Origin: Aromatoleum anaerobium
GTDB lineage: Bacteria; Pseudomonadota; Gammaproteobacteria; Burkholderiales; Rhodocyclaceae
Direction: 5' to 3'
Length of the DNA stretch: 64,000 nt
Assembly (NCBI RefSeq): GCF_012910705.2
Contig: NZ_WTVG02000038.1
Coordinates: forward strand, 248,001-312,000
The notes under the pieces were generated by a model. It saw only the letters and a program-made list of their open reading frames with translations. It was not told where the DNA came from and did no database searches. The stretch's first letter is position 1, and every line of letters starts with the position of its first letter. The position numbers were made by a program, and so were the translations under genes. This document shows positions 1 through 12,883 of this stretch, in pieces.

Positions 1-4669
<4,669 letters not shown>

Positions 4670-4735
4670 CTCGTTGTTCCTCGACACGACACGTTTGCCG
4701 GACAAAACCGGCGTTCATCGGCGACGGGTGCCGCA

Positions 4736-4751
4736 CGCAAAAAACGCACCA
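4736..4751 (-). promoter_or_regulatory. Candidate sigma-54 promoter of gltB
   Basis: Read on the minus strand, the bases are TGGTGCGTTTTTTGCG. GG and GC dinucleotides are separated by exactly 10 bases, matching the -24/-12 consensus TGGCACG-N4-TTGC in most positions. It lies between the terminator that ends dgt transcription and the gltB start at 4669, giving a leader of about 55 nt. RpoN control of glutamate synthase would suit nitrogen regulation. No experimental support is visible. Confidence 0.4.
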
Positions 4752-4767
4752 AAACTGTGCAGACGTC

Positions 4768-4798
4768 AAAAAAAGCCGGGTGCACGCGCACACCGGCT
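4768..4798 (-). terminator. Rho-independent terminator after dgt
   Basis: On the minus strand AGCCGG-T-GTGC, loop GCGT, then GCAC-CCGGCT form a stem of 10 base pairs with one bulged T. Seven T residues follow directly. It sits about 120 nt past the dgt stop and about 100 nt before gltB, so it ends the pil-aro-dgt transcription unit and separates it from gltB. Confidence 0.8.
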
Positions 4799-4916
4799 CT
4801 GTTCAGCCAGTGCGCACGCACACGGCCGCTACGTACCATTCAGGCGGACTGAAGAATATACCTGCGTGAAACTCGTGATTCAAGAGTTTTTTGCGCTGCG
4901 GTAAGACTATGATGAT

Positions 4917-6041
4917 TCAATGAATTTCGCCTACAGCGAAGAGCCGGCGATGCTCCTTGATCGCGTAGCGGTCCGTCATGCCGGCGATGTAGTCGGCGAT
5001 CGCGCGCGGCTGGTCGGCCCGGGCGCGGAGCTGGTACTGCGGTGGCAGCAGCCGGACGTCGCTCATGAATGCGTCGAACAGGTCGCGCACGATGCGCCGC
5101 GCCTTGTCGGTCATCCGCAGCACCTGGTAGTGCAGATAGAGCTTGTCGCGGAGAAAGGCCTTCAGTTCCCGAAGCTGCGGCAACAGCGCGTCGGAGTACG
5201 CGACGAGGCGCGGCGCCCGGTGCACGTCGGCAAGGGTGACGATGCCGGCGGCGGCGATGTTCGAGCGGGTCTTGTCGATCAGGTCGAGCGCCATCGCGTT
5301 GATCATGCGGCGGATGGTCTCGTGGATCAGCTTGCGCCCGGCGAGCCCCGGCCACTGCGCTTCGACTTCCCGCCTGCGGGTCGCGAAGATCCCGACCGAG
5401 TCGAGGTCGGCGAGCGAGATCAGGCCCGAACGCAGGCCGTCATCGACGTCGTGGTTGTTGTACGCGATCTCGTCGGCGAGGTTCGCCAGCTGCGCTTCGA
5501 GCGAGGGCTGGGTGCCTTCGATGAAGCGCCGCCCGAGCTCGCCGAGCTGCGCGGCGTTGGCCTGTGAACAGTGCTTGAGGATGCCTTCGCGCGTTTCGTA
5601 GGTGAGGTTGAGCCCGTCGAACGCCGCGTAGTGTTCCTCGAGCAGATCGACGGTGCGCAGCGACTGGAGATTGTGTTCAAACCCGCCGTGTGCCTTCATG
5701 CACGCGTTGAGCGCGTCCTGGCCGGCATGGCCGAACGGGGTATGTCCGAGGTCGTGCGCGAGGGCGATGGCTTCGGCGAGGTCCTCGTTGAGCGCCAGCA
5801 CGCGCGCGATGCTGCGCGTGATCTGCGCGACTTCGATGCTGTGCGTGAGCCGCGTGCGGAACAGGTCGCCCTCGTGATTGACGAACACCTGCGTCTTGTA
5901 TTCCAGCCGGCGAAAAGCCGTGCAATGGACGATCCGGTCGCGGTCGCGCTGGAACTCGCTGCGTATGCCCGGCGACGGCTCGGCGTGGGCGCGCCCGCGC
6001 GAATTGCCCTCGCTGACGGCGTAGGGCGCGAGGGCGATCAC
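4917..6041 (-). CDS. dgt: Deoxyguanosinetriphosphate triphosphohydrolase-like protein (HD domain)
   Basis: A 374-residue member of the dGTPase family, which hydrolyses dNTPs to deoxynucleoside and tripolyphosphate. The HD-domain metal ligands are visible: His67 in RLTHSIEV, His96-Asp97 in [13 protein letters not shown], and a later aspartate in [15 protein letters not shown]. Length is that of the shorter bacterial Dgt-like proteins rather than the 505-residue E. coli enzyme. The start is GTG at 6041, overlapping the aroB stop by 4 nt (GTGA), so translation is probably coupled to aroB. It is the last gene before the terminator at 4768-4798. The exact substrate cannot be told from sequence. 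Confidence 0.92.
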   Translation of the reverse strand: MIALAPYAVSEGNSRGRAHAEPSPGIRSEFQRDRDRIVHCTAFRRLEYKTQVFVNHEGDLFRTRLTHSIEVAQITRSIARVLALNEDLAEAIALAHDLGHTPFGHAGQDALNACMKAHGGFEHNLQSLRTVDLLEEHYAAFDGLNLTYETREGILKHCSQANAAQLGELGRRFIEGTQPSLEAQLANLADEIAYNNHDVDDGLRSGLISLADLDSVGIFATRRREVEAQWPGLAGRKLIHETIRRMINAMALDLIDKTRSNIAAAGIVTLADVHRAPRLVAYSDALLPQLRELKAFLRDKLYLHYQVLRMTDKARRIVRDLFDAFMSDVRLLPPQYQLRARADQPRAIADYIAGMTDRYAIKEHRRLFAVGEIH

Positions 6042-7120
6042 GCGCAGCGCGCCTCGATCGACGCGCCGATCACGTCCGGCGCCGCGCCTGCATGGATCAC
6101 GGCCTTGCCGATCGAGCGCAACAGGATCAGGCGCAGGCGCCCCTCCTCGACTTTCTTGTCGTTCGCCATCAGCTCGAGGTAGGTTGCGACCGGCAGCCGC
6201 GGCCCAGCCACCGGCAGCCCGGCGCGCACGTGCAGCGCTTCGATACGCACGACCTCGGCAGCCGTCAGCCAGCCCAGCCTGCGCGACAGCTCCGCGGCCA
6301 TCATCGTGCCGGCGGCGACGGCTTCACCGTGCAGCCAGTTGCCGTACCCCATGCCGGTCTCGATCGCATGGCCGAACGTGTGACCGAGATTGAGCAGCGC
6401 GCGCTCGCCCTGTTCGGTTTCGTCCGCCGCGACGACTTCGGCCTTGTTCGCGCACGAACGCTCGATCGCGAACGCGAGCGCTTCGGGTTCGCGCGCGAGC
6501 ACGCGCTCGATGTGCGCTTCGAGCCAGTCGAACAGCGACGGGTCGCGGATCAGCCCGTACTTGATCACTTCGGCGAGGCCGGCCTTCAGCTCGCGGTCCG
6601 GCAGCGTGTCGAGCGTCGCGGTGTCGGCGAGCACGACGCGGGGCTGGTAGAAAGCCCCGATCATGTTCTTGCCGAGCGGGTGGTTGATCGCGGTCTTGCC
6701 GCCGACCGACGAATCGACCTGCGACAGCAGCGTCGTCGGCACCTGGATGAACGGCATGCCGCGCTGATAGGTCGCGGCGGCGAATCCGGCCATGTCGCCG
6801 ACCACGCCCCCGCCCAGCGCGATCAGGGTCGTCGAGCGCTCGCAGCGCGTCGCCAGCAGCATGTCGAAGACGAGATTGAGCGTCTGCCAGTTCTTGTGCG
6901 ACTCGCCATCGGGAAGGATGACGGTGTCGACCCTGACGCCGTCCGCCTCGAGCGCGCGCTGCAACCGCGCGAGGTAAAGGGGGCCGACGACGTCGTTCGT
7001 GACGATCGCGACCCGCGCAGTCCTGAGGAAGGGGCGGATCAGGCCGGCGTCGTCGAGCACACCCCGTCCGATATGGATCGGGTAGGCACGCTCACCGAGG
7101 GCGACGTTCAGTGTTCGCAT
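6038..7120 (-). CDS. aroB: 3-dehydroquinate synthase
   Basis: A 360-residue cytoplasmic NAD-dependent enzyme converting DAHP to 3-dehydroquinate, the second step of the shikimate pathway. The open frame runs further upstream into aroK, but the family N-terminus [15 protein letters not shown] begins at the ATG at 7120. Hallmarks are [36 protein letters not shown] and the metal-binding histidine region [11 protein letters not shown]. It overlaps the aroK end by 13 nt and dgt by 4 nt. The pilQ-aroK-aroB order is widely conserved in beta- and gammaproteobacteria. Confidence 0.96.
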   Translation of the reverse strand: MRTLNVALGERAYPIHIGRGVLDDAGLIRPFLRTARVAIVTNDVVGPLYLARLQRALEADGVRVDTVILPDGESHKNWQTLNLVFDMLLATRCERSTTLIALGGGVVGDMAGFAAATYQRGMPFIQVPTTLLSQVDSSVGGKTAINHPLGKNMIGAFYQPRVVLADTATLDTLPDRELKAGLAEVIKYGLIRDPSLFDWLEAHIERVLAREPEALAFAIERSCANKAEVVAADETEQGERALLNLGHTFGHAIETGMGYGNWLHGEAVAAGTMMAAELSRRLGWLTAAEVVRIEALHVRAGLPVAGPRLPVATYLELMANDKKVEEGRLRLILLRSIGKAVIHAGAAPDVIGASIEARCA

Positions 7121-7638
7121 GTTTTCTTGTGGAAATTCTGGATTGCCTTCTCGATCTGCCTGACCATACCGCCGGGATTGCCGCGACCGCCGTCGACGAT
7201 GATGTCGGCGACCGCACGATACAGCGGATCCCGTTCGCGAAACAGGCTCTCGATGCGCTCGCGCGGGTTCGACACCTGCAGCAGCGGCCGGTTGCGGTCG
7301 TTGCGCGTGCGTTCCCACAGCACCTGCGTCGGCACGTTCAGGTATACGACGATGCCGCGCGCCGTCAGGACGGCACGGTTCGCAGGGTCGAGCACGACTC
7401 CGCCGCCGGTCGCCAGGACCAGCCCCGTCTCATGGGTGAGCTCGTCGAGGAGCTGGCTCTCGCGGCGCCGGAAACCCGCTTCTCCCTCGATTTCGAAGAT
7501 GGTCGGGACCTTCACGCCGGTGCGAGCCTCGATTTCGTGGTCGCAGTCCACAAAGCGCATCTGATGCCGCCTCGCATACTCGCGTCCCACGGTGGTCTTT
7601 CCGGCACCCATCATGCCCACGAGAACGACTAACACCAA
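7108..7638 (-). CDS. aroK: Shikimate kinase
   Basis: A 176-residue P-loop kinase phosphorylating the 3-hydroxyl of shikimate with ATP. Walker A is GMMGAGKTT near the N-terminus. [11 protein letters not shown] holds the conserved acidic residues, GFRRRE and LATGGGVV the shikimate-binding motifs, and RNDRNRPLL the lid arginines. The start is TTG at 7638; a GTG one codon downstream at 7635 is possible. The gene lies 56 nt after pilQ and overlaps aroB by 13 nt, so it is read as part of the pilus operon. Confidence 0.96.
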   Translation of the reverse strand: MVLVVLVGMMGAGKTTVGREYARRHQMRFVDCDHEIEARTGVKVPTIFEIEGEAGFRRRESQLLDELTHETGLVLATGGGVVLDPANRAVLTARGIVVYLNVPTQVLWERTRNDRNRPLLQVSNPRERIESLFRERDPLYRAVADIIVDGGRGNPGGMVRQIEKAIQNFHKKTCEH

Positions 7639-7694
7639 ACCAGCATCCGGTACGTTGCGGGATCGGGCCCGCGCCCAGTGACGAGCACGCGAGC

Positions 7695-9869
7695 CTAACG
7701 CAGCGTCAGTGAGTCCGCAACTATCCGCGGCGTGATGAAGATCAGCAACTCGGAGCGATTCGAGATCTTCTTCGTGTTGCGGAACAGCGCACCGACGACC
7801 GGGACTTCGCCGAGCAGCGGGATGCGCGCCACCGAATCGCCTTCCTCTTCCTCATAGATGCCGCCGATGACGACAGTTCCGCCATTCTCGACGAGCACTT
7901 CGGTTTGAATGTTCTTCGTGTCGACCGAGGGGACGGGAAAGCGCGAATCGAAAACCGGCCGGTCCTTGTGGACCAGAACGAAAAGCTGAACCCGCCCGTC
8001 CGGCGTGATCTGGGGTTTGACCTTCAGGGAAAGCACCGCCTTCTTGAACTTGACGCTGGTGGCCCCCGAACTGGTGGCCTCCTGATACGGAATTTCAGTG
8101 CCCTGCTCGATCGCCGCTTCGACCTGGTTCGCGGTCAGCACGCGCGGGCTCGAAATGACCCTGCCGCGCCCGTCCGACTCGAGGGCCGACAGTTCGAGAT
8201 TGAGGAAACGGGTCGCGGCGTTGTTCCACAACACTGCCGACAGGACGCCCGATCCGTCGGGCGCGGCGAGGTTCACGTTCAGGCCGCCCGGCACTGCCGT
8301 CACCGGACTCGCCGCTTCGAACGTCCCGGTGCCGACGACCTGCCCGGCGTTCGCGGCCGTGCCTTCGAGGCCACCGCCGACTGTCGCCCGCCGGATCGGC
8401 CTGCCGTTCGCGTCGAAGCCGACGGTCCTGCCGCCGACGCCGCCGACCCCGAGGCGCACGCCGAGGTCGCGCGCGAAGTCCTTGTTCGCCTCGACGATCC
8501 GCGCCTCGATCATGACCTGGCGCGGCAGCAGGTCGATTTCTCCGACCAGCCGCCGGATGGCGTCGAGGCGCGACACGACGTCGGTGACGAACAGCTTGTT
8601 GCTGCGCTCGTCCATCACGACACTGCCGCGCTTGGACAGCATCGTCTGGTCCTTGCTCTTCAGGAAATCGAAGATCTCCTTCGCCTTGTGGTAATTGATC
8701 TGGAAGCTCTCGGTCTGGACCGGCTCGAGGTCGCCGATCTGGGCCTGCGCCTCGAGCTGCAGCTTCTCGCGCATCGCGAGCTCTTCGCTGGGCGCGATCC
8801 AGATCACGTTGCCCGTCTTGCGCATGTCCAGGCCCTTCGCCTGCAGGATGATGTCGAGCGCCTGGTCCCACGGCACGTCCTTCAGGCGCAGCGTGAGGTT
8901 GCCCTGGACGGAGTCGCTGGTGATGATGTTGAAGTTCGTGAAGTCCGCGATGACCTGCAGCACCGACCGGACGTCGATGTTCTGGAAATTCAGCGACAGC
9001 TTCTCGCCGCTGTACTGGCCACGGCTGCCCTGGACCAGCTTGTTCGGGTCTTCGACGACGCGCCGCACTTCGAGGACGAACTGGGTGTCGCTCTGGTACG
9101 CGTTGTGTTCCCACGACCCGGTGGGCGCAACCAGCAGCCTGACGTTGTCGCCTTGCGGCTGGGCCGTCATCGATGTGACCGGAGTCGCGAAGTCGATGAC
9201 GTCCGAGCGCCGCCGCAGATGTTCGGGCAGCGACGTCCTGAGGAACTCGACGACGAGGTTTTCGCCTTGCCGGCGGATGTCGATGCCCGTGTCCGGACTC
9301 GACAGCTGCACGACGATGCGTGCCTCGCCGTCCTTGCCGCGGCGGAAAGTGATATCCCTGATGCTCTTGGTTTCAGCTGCGGCATCCTGCGCTTTCGGCG
9401 CCGCGAAGTTCGCGAGCGCCTGCGACACCGGCGTCGAGGCCACCGCATCGGGCGCGATCGGCGAAAGCGTGATGATGACGTTGCGCCCCTCGACGCGCGC
9501 CTCGTACGGCGTCGCACGGGTCAGGTTGAGCACGAGCCGCGTGCGATCGCCCGCCTGGACGATGTTCGCGCTGCGCAGTTCCCCCTGGCCGATGTCCTGC
9601 TGCGTGCGTCCGAGTCCGTTCGCGGTGCCGCGGAAGTCGAATGCGATGCGCGGCGGGGTGGCGACGCTGAAACTCGGCGGCGGGCTTGCCGGCGGTTCCT
9701 TGAGCGTGAGCCGGACATAGACGCTGCCGCCCTGTTGGGAAACCTCCATGTCCTCGATCCGGTTCGACATCTCGGCCACGGCTGCCGGCGCCTGGGCGAG
9801 CGCCATCGGGACAACCCCCACCAGCGCCATCACTGCGTAAAACAGCGCCATCATGCTCTTGCTTTTCAT
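7695..9869 (-). CDS. pilQ: Type IV pilus secretin PilQ
   Basis: A 724-residue outer-membrane secretin through which the pilus fibre leaves the cell. It begins with a signal peptide (hydrophobic run MALFYAVMALVGVVPMALA). Two AMIN peptidoglycan-binding domains (about residues 35-130 and 165-260) follow, then an STN/N0 domain (LSLNFQNIDVRSVLQVIADF), N-domains, and the C-terminal secretin domain with VPVVGALFRNTKK and LLIFITPRIV near the end. A glycine-rich stretch (GVGGVGG, about residue 475) lies inside the secretin part. The ATG at 9869 overlaps the pilP stop as ATGA. Last of the pilMNOPQ genes. Confidence 0.97.
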   Translation of the reverse strand: MKSKSMMALFYAVMALVGVVPMALAQAPAAVAEMSNRIEDMEVSQQGGSVYVRLTLKEPPASPPPSFSVATPPRIAFDFRGTANGLGRTQQDIGQGELRSANIVQAGDRTRLVLNLTRATPYEARVEGRNVIITLSPIAPDAVASTPVSQALANFAAPKAQDAAAETKSIRDITFRRGKDGEARIVVQLSSPDTGIDIRRQGENLVVEFLRTSLPEHLRRRSDVIDFATPVTSMTAQPQGDNVRLLVAPTGSWEHNAYQSDTQFVLEVRRVVEDPNKLVQGSRGQYSGEKLSLNFQNIDVRSVLQVIADFTNFNIITSDSVQGNLTLRLKDVPWDQALDIILQAKGLDMRKTGNVIWIAPSEELAMREKLQLEAQAQIGDLEPVQTESFQINYHKAKEIFDFLKSKDQTMLSKRGSVVMDERSNKLFVTDVVSRLDAIRRLVGEIDLLPRQVMIEARIVEANKDFARDLGVRLGVGGVGGRTVGFDANGRPIRRATVGGGLEGTAANAGQVVGTGTFEAASPVTAVPGGLNVNLAAPDGSGVLSAVLWNNAATRFLNLELSALESDGRGRVISSPRVLTANQVEAAIEQGTEIPYQEATSSGATSVKFKKAVLSLKVKPQITPDGRVQLFVLVHKDRPVFDSRFPVPSVDTKNIQTEVLVENGGTVVIGGIYEEEEGDSVARIPLLGEVPVVGALFRNTKKISNRSELLIFITPRIVADSLTLR

Positions 9870-10381
9870 TGTTTCGCCTCCGGGCGCTCCTGCAACAGCA
9901 ACTTGCTGGTGCGTTCCACCCAGTCGCCATCCAAGTCTTCAACGAGTTCTTTCAGGGTGAGTTCGGCATCGGAAATGCCGCTCACCACACCGAAGTTCTG
10001 TCCCATGTAGTTGCCGACCCTGACCTGGTAGAGGCTCTTGTCGACCCGGACCAGCGCGTGCACCCTCTCGCCCTGCCTCATCACGCCCACGAGTTCGAGC
10101 GATTCAAGCGGAAACGCCTCCAGCGGTTCACGGCGCCGGTTCAGGTCCGGCCCGCCGCTCAGCCCGCTTTTCGTTTCGGGCTCGAGCCGTTCCGGGGCAA
10201 ACGGCGACGTCTTGTCGGCTACGGCATATTCGACGACGGAAAAGGGCCTGACTTCGGGAAGCGGCTTGACCGAGCCGCGCATCCCTTTTTCCTGCTCCGT
10301 CATCCAGCTCCGGATGTCTTCCTGGCCGCTCGAACAGGCCGCGAGTGCCGCCGCGCTGGCGAGAATCAGAAGGCGCTTCAT
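9866..10381 (-). CDS. pilP: Type IV pilus inner-membrane lipoprotein PilP
   Basis: A 171-residue lipoprotein with signal peptide and lipobox LAAC (Cys16). PilP joins the PilN-PilO complex in the inner membrane to the periplasmic N-domains of PilQ. The C-terminal beta domain contains the family stretch VELVGVMRQGERVHALVRVD followed by YQVRVGNYMGQNFGVV. The ATG at 10381 lies 7 nt after the pilO stop, and its end overlaps pilQ by 4 nt. Confidence 0.95.
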   Translation of the reverse strand: MKRLLILASAAALAACSSGQEDIRSWMTEQEKGMRGSVKPLPEVRPFSVVEYAVADKTSPFAPERLEPETKSGLSGGPDLNRRREPLEAFPLESLELVGVMRQGERVHALVRVDKSLYQVRVGNYMGQNFGVVSGISDAELTLKELVEDLDGDWVERTSKLLLQERPEAKQ

Positions 10382-10388
10382 AGGCTTC

Positions 10389-11060
10389 TCACTTGCGTCC
10401 CTTGGCGCTCTCGGCGGCCTTGGCCTGCTGCCGCTGCCGGGCGAGTTCCTCCTCGTCCAGGTAGCGGTAGGTCGTGGCCCTGGCGTCGAGCTTGAGCGTT
10501 CCGTCCTTCTGCCCCTCGATGGCGATATTGTTCAGCGTCACGATGCGGGGCATGCTCGCCACGTCCTCCGCGAACGCGCCCAGGTCGTGATAGGCGCCGA
10601 CGATGCGGACTTCGATCGGCATCTCGGCGTAGAAGTCCTTGACCACCTCGGCGCCGGGCTTGAACAGTTCGAACTGCAGCCCGCGCCCGAGCCCTGCCTG
10701 GTTGATGTCGGACAGCAGCGAGTCCATTTCCGCGCGGTTCGGCAGCTGCTTGAGGAGCGCGCCGAACTGGCGATCGGTTTCCTCGAGCTGAAGCTTGTAG
10801 GCGTCGAGATTGACGGCCAGCTTCTTCTTCGAGATCCAGCTCTGCCGCAGCTCGGCCTCCTCGGCTTCACGCGTCTCGAGCAGCGCGGCCTGGTCGCGCC
10901 AGTCGAACCACCATGCCGCCGCGACCGTCGCGACCAGCAGCGCGACGAAGACCGCGACACACGGCGCGAGCGGCCAGGCGCCGGGATCGTTCGGGTCGAG
11001 CCCCTTGAAATCCTGGGCCAGGCGTTCGAAGTCGATCTGACGCAGGCTGTCGAGTTTCAC
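10389..11060 (-). CDS. pilO: Type IV pilus assembly protein PilO
   Basis: A 223-residue single-pass inner-membrane protein of the pilus alignment complex. It has a short cytoplasmic N-terminus, a transmembrane segment (about residues 28-50, CVAVFVALLVATVAAAWWF), a coiled-coil stretch, and a ferredoxin-like periplasmic domain with LPNRAEMDSLLSDINQAG and PIEVRIVGAYHDLGAF. The start is GTG at 11060, overlapping the pilN stop as GTGA, which suggests translational coupling to its partner PilN. Confidence 0.95.
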   Translation of the reverse strand: MKLDSLRQIDFERLAQDFKGLDPNDPGAWPLAPCVAVFVALLVATVAAAWWFDWRDQAALLETREAEEAELRQSWISKKKLAVNLDAYKLQLEETDRQFGALLKQLPNRAEMDSLLSDINQAGLGRGLQFELFKPGAEVVKDFYAEMPIEVRIVGAYHDLGAFAEDVASMPRIVTLNNIAIEGQKDGTLKLDARATTYRYLDEEELARQRQQAKAAESAKGRK

Positions 11061-11629
11061 CGCTTCGCCCCCTTGTCTTCTTCGGTCGACGGGCTTTCGA
11101 TGCCGATGTTGAGCGCGAACTCGCTGACGCGACGGTTGTTCAGCGTGGCCGATTTCACTTCGACCAGCCCCGGCTGCTCGAGAAACGGCGACCCGTCGAG
11201 ATTGCGCATCAGGTGCGAGACACGCGAGTTCGACTGTGCATACCCCAGCAGCGCGATCTTCGGCCCGTTCTGCTTGATCGACTTCAGATACACGCCCTCC
11301 GGCATTTGCACGGCGAGTTCGTTCAGCAGGTGCACGGACTGGGCGCGCGTGCCCTGGAGCGACTCGATTACCTGCTTGCGCGCCACGAGCGCGTCGATCT
11401 GCTCGCGCAGGCGCTTGATCTCGGCGATTTCGGCATCGAGCTTCTTGATTTCCGCGCTGAAGAAGGCGTTCCTTTGTTCCTGGCGCTCGACACGGTCGAC
11501 CATCACGACATGCACCAGCAGACCGATTGCCAGGCCGGCGGCCACCATCAGGGCCGAGAAGACGTAGAACTGCTGGCGCCGCTCGCGGCGCTTCAACTCG
11601 CGGTGCGGCAGCAGATTGATTCGAATCAT
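11057..11629 (-). CDS. pilN: Type IV pilus assembly protein PilN
   Basis: A 190-residue inner-membrane protein. The start at the ATG at 11629 is chosen because it gives the family N-terminus MIRINLLPHRELKRRERRQQ, the segment bound by PilM, and because it overlaps the pilM stop as ATGA. The open frame extends 10 codons further upstream, but that part is not PilN-like. One transmembrane helix (about residues 22-45) is followed by a coiled coil rich in Glu, Lys and Arg, then a ferredoxin-like domain. It forms heterodimers with PilO. Confidence 0.95.
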   Translation of the reverse strand: MIRINLLPHRELKRRERRQQFYVFSALMVAAGLAIGLLVHVVMVDRVERQEQRNAFFSAEIKKLDAEIAEIKRLREQIDALVARKQVIESLQGTRAQSVHLLNELAVQMPEGVYLKSIKQNGPKIALLGYAQSNSRVSHLMRNLDGSPFLEQPGLVEVKSATLNNRRVSEFALNIGIESPSTEEDKGAKR

Positions 11630-12702
11630 GGATCGAATCTCCGAAGCGCCAGACCGCATGCGACCATCAGCGACGGGGCATCGGCAAGCAGATTCCTGGG
11701 CCTCACGTGCGGCGACAACGACATGGCGGCGAAGGGATTGGCGACGCTGGTATCGACCTGTGTTCTGCCGCTCACGACCTCCGGCAGCCCCGGAATGACG
11801 GCACAGCCGCCCGCCAGCACGATCTGGTCGACCTGATTGTACTGGGTCGATGTGAAGAAGAATTGCAGCGCGCGCGAGACTTCGAGCGCGAGGCTGTCCA
11901 TGAACGGGCGCAGCAGGTCGCGCTCGTAATCTTCCGGCAGCCCGCCGGCGCGTTTCGCGGCTTCGGCGTCATCCGGGCTCATGCCGTACTGCCTGGCAAT
12001 CTCCTGCGTGAGCTGATTGCCGCCGAACGCCTGCTCGCGGAAATAGATCTGCTGGCCGTTGCGCAGCACCGTGACATTCATGACGTTGGCGCCGATGTCG
12101 ACGACTGCGACGATCAGATTCGCCGCGCCTCCGGGCAACTGCCGGGCGACGAGCTCGAAAGCCGCTTCGGCGGCAAAGGATTCGACGTCCACGACCACCG
12201 CCTTGAGGCCCGACGCCTCGACGACCGCGACGCGATCCTCGACTTTTTCCTTGCGCGACGCGGCGATCAACACCTCGACTTCGTCCGGACTGGCCGGCGA
12301 GGGGCCGACCGTCTGGAAATCGAGATTGACTTCGTCGAGCGCGAAGGGGATGTACTGGTTCGCCTCGGACTCGACATGGATCTCCATTTCCTGGTCCCGC
12401 AGCCCGGCCGGCAGAATCATTTTCTTCGTGATCACCGCGGACGCGGGCAGCGCGACCGCGACCAGCCTGACGCCCGAGCCCATGCGGCGCAGCGCGCGGC
12501 GGATCGACTCGCTGACGCCATCGATGCTGTTGATGTTGCCGTCGACGACCGCGTCGCGGGGCAGCGATTCGATCGCGTAGCGCTCGATCCGGTAGCCTTC
12601 CTTCTCGCCCCCCGACAGCTCGACCATCTTCACTGATGAAGATGAGATATCGAGCCCAGCCAACTGGCGTACCTTAGGACGAAACAGGGATAGGTCGATC
12701 AC
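11626..12702 (-). CDS. pilM: Type IV pilus assembly ATPase-like protein PilM
   Basis: A 358-residue actin/FtsA-fold protein, the cytoplasmic ring component that binds the N-terminus of PilN. It shows the phosphate-1 motif GLDISSSSVKMVEL, the second phosphate motif AVVDIGANVMNVTVL and the adenosine motif QIVLAGGCAVIPGL. The start is GTG at 12702, just after a poor ribosome-binding site. It is the first gene of the operon, which is transcribed away from ponA. Confidence 0.95.
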   Translation of the reverse strand: MIDLSLFRPKVRQLAGLDISSSSVKMVELSGGEKEGYRIERYAIESLPRDAVVDGNINSIDGVSESIRRALRRMGSGVRLVAVALPASAVITKKMILPAGLRDQEMEIHVESEANQYIPFALDEVNLDFQTVGPSPASPDEVEVLIAASRKEKVEDRVAVVEASGLKAVVVDVESFAAEAAFELVARQLPGGAANLIVAVVDIGANVMNVTVLRNGQQIYFREQAFGGNQLTQEIARQYGMSPDDAEAAKRAGGLPEDYERDLLRPFMDSLALEVSRALQFFFTSTQYNQVDQIVLAGGCAVIPGLPEVVSGRTQVDTSVANPFAAMSLSPHVRPRNLLADAPSLMVACGLALRRFDP

Positions 12703-12758
12703 AAGGAAAAAGCCTTGAATTTCTTCACGTTACGTACGATCGTCGAACAGATTCCAGG

Positions 12759-12787
12759 ATGCTAGCAACAAGGGTGAAAGGTGTAAA
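12759..12787 (-). promoter_or_regulatory. Candidate sigma-70 promoter of the pilMNOPQ operon
   Basis: On the minus strand TTTACA (12787-12782) and TAGCAT (12764-12759) are separated by 17 bases. Five of six -35 positions and four of six -10 positions match consensus. Transcription would start about 50 nt before the pilM GTG. Confidence 0.5.
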
Positions 12788-12847
12788 GAAGTGTAACCCG
12801 GAAGGTGGCGCAAGGGCAGCCGGAACCGGCGCGTAGGCGGGCGATCG

Positions 12848-12853
12848 TATAAT
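12848..12853 (+). promoter_or_regulatory. Candidate -10 box of ponA
   Basis: A perfect TATAAT lies 30 nt before the ponA ATG at 12884, in the divergent pilM-ponA gap. No good -35 hexamer sits 16-18 bases upstream (the DNA there is GC-rich), so the promoter may depend on an activator or an extended element. Confidence 0.4.
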
Positions 12854-12883
12854 CGTTTCCCCACACCCTAATCTGGACTTTCG

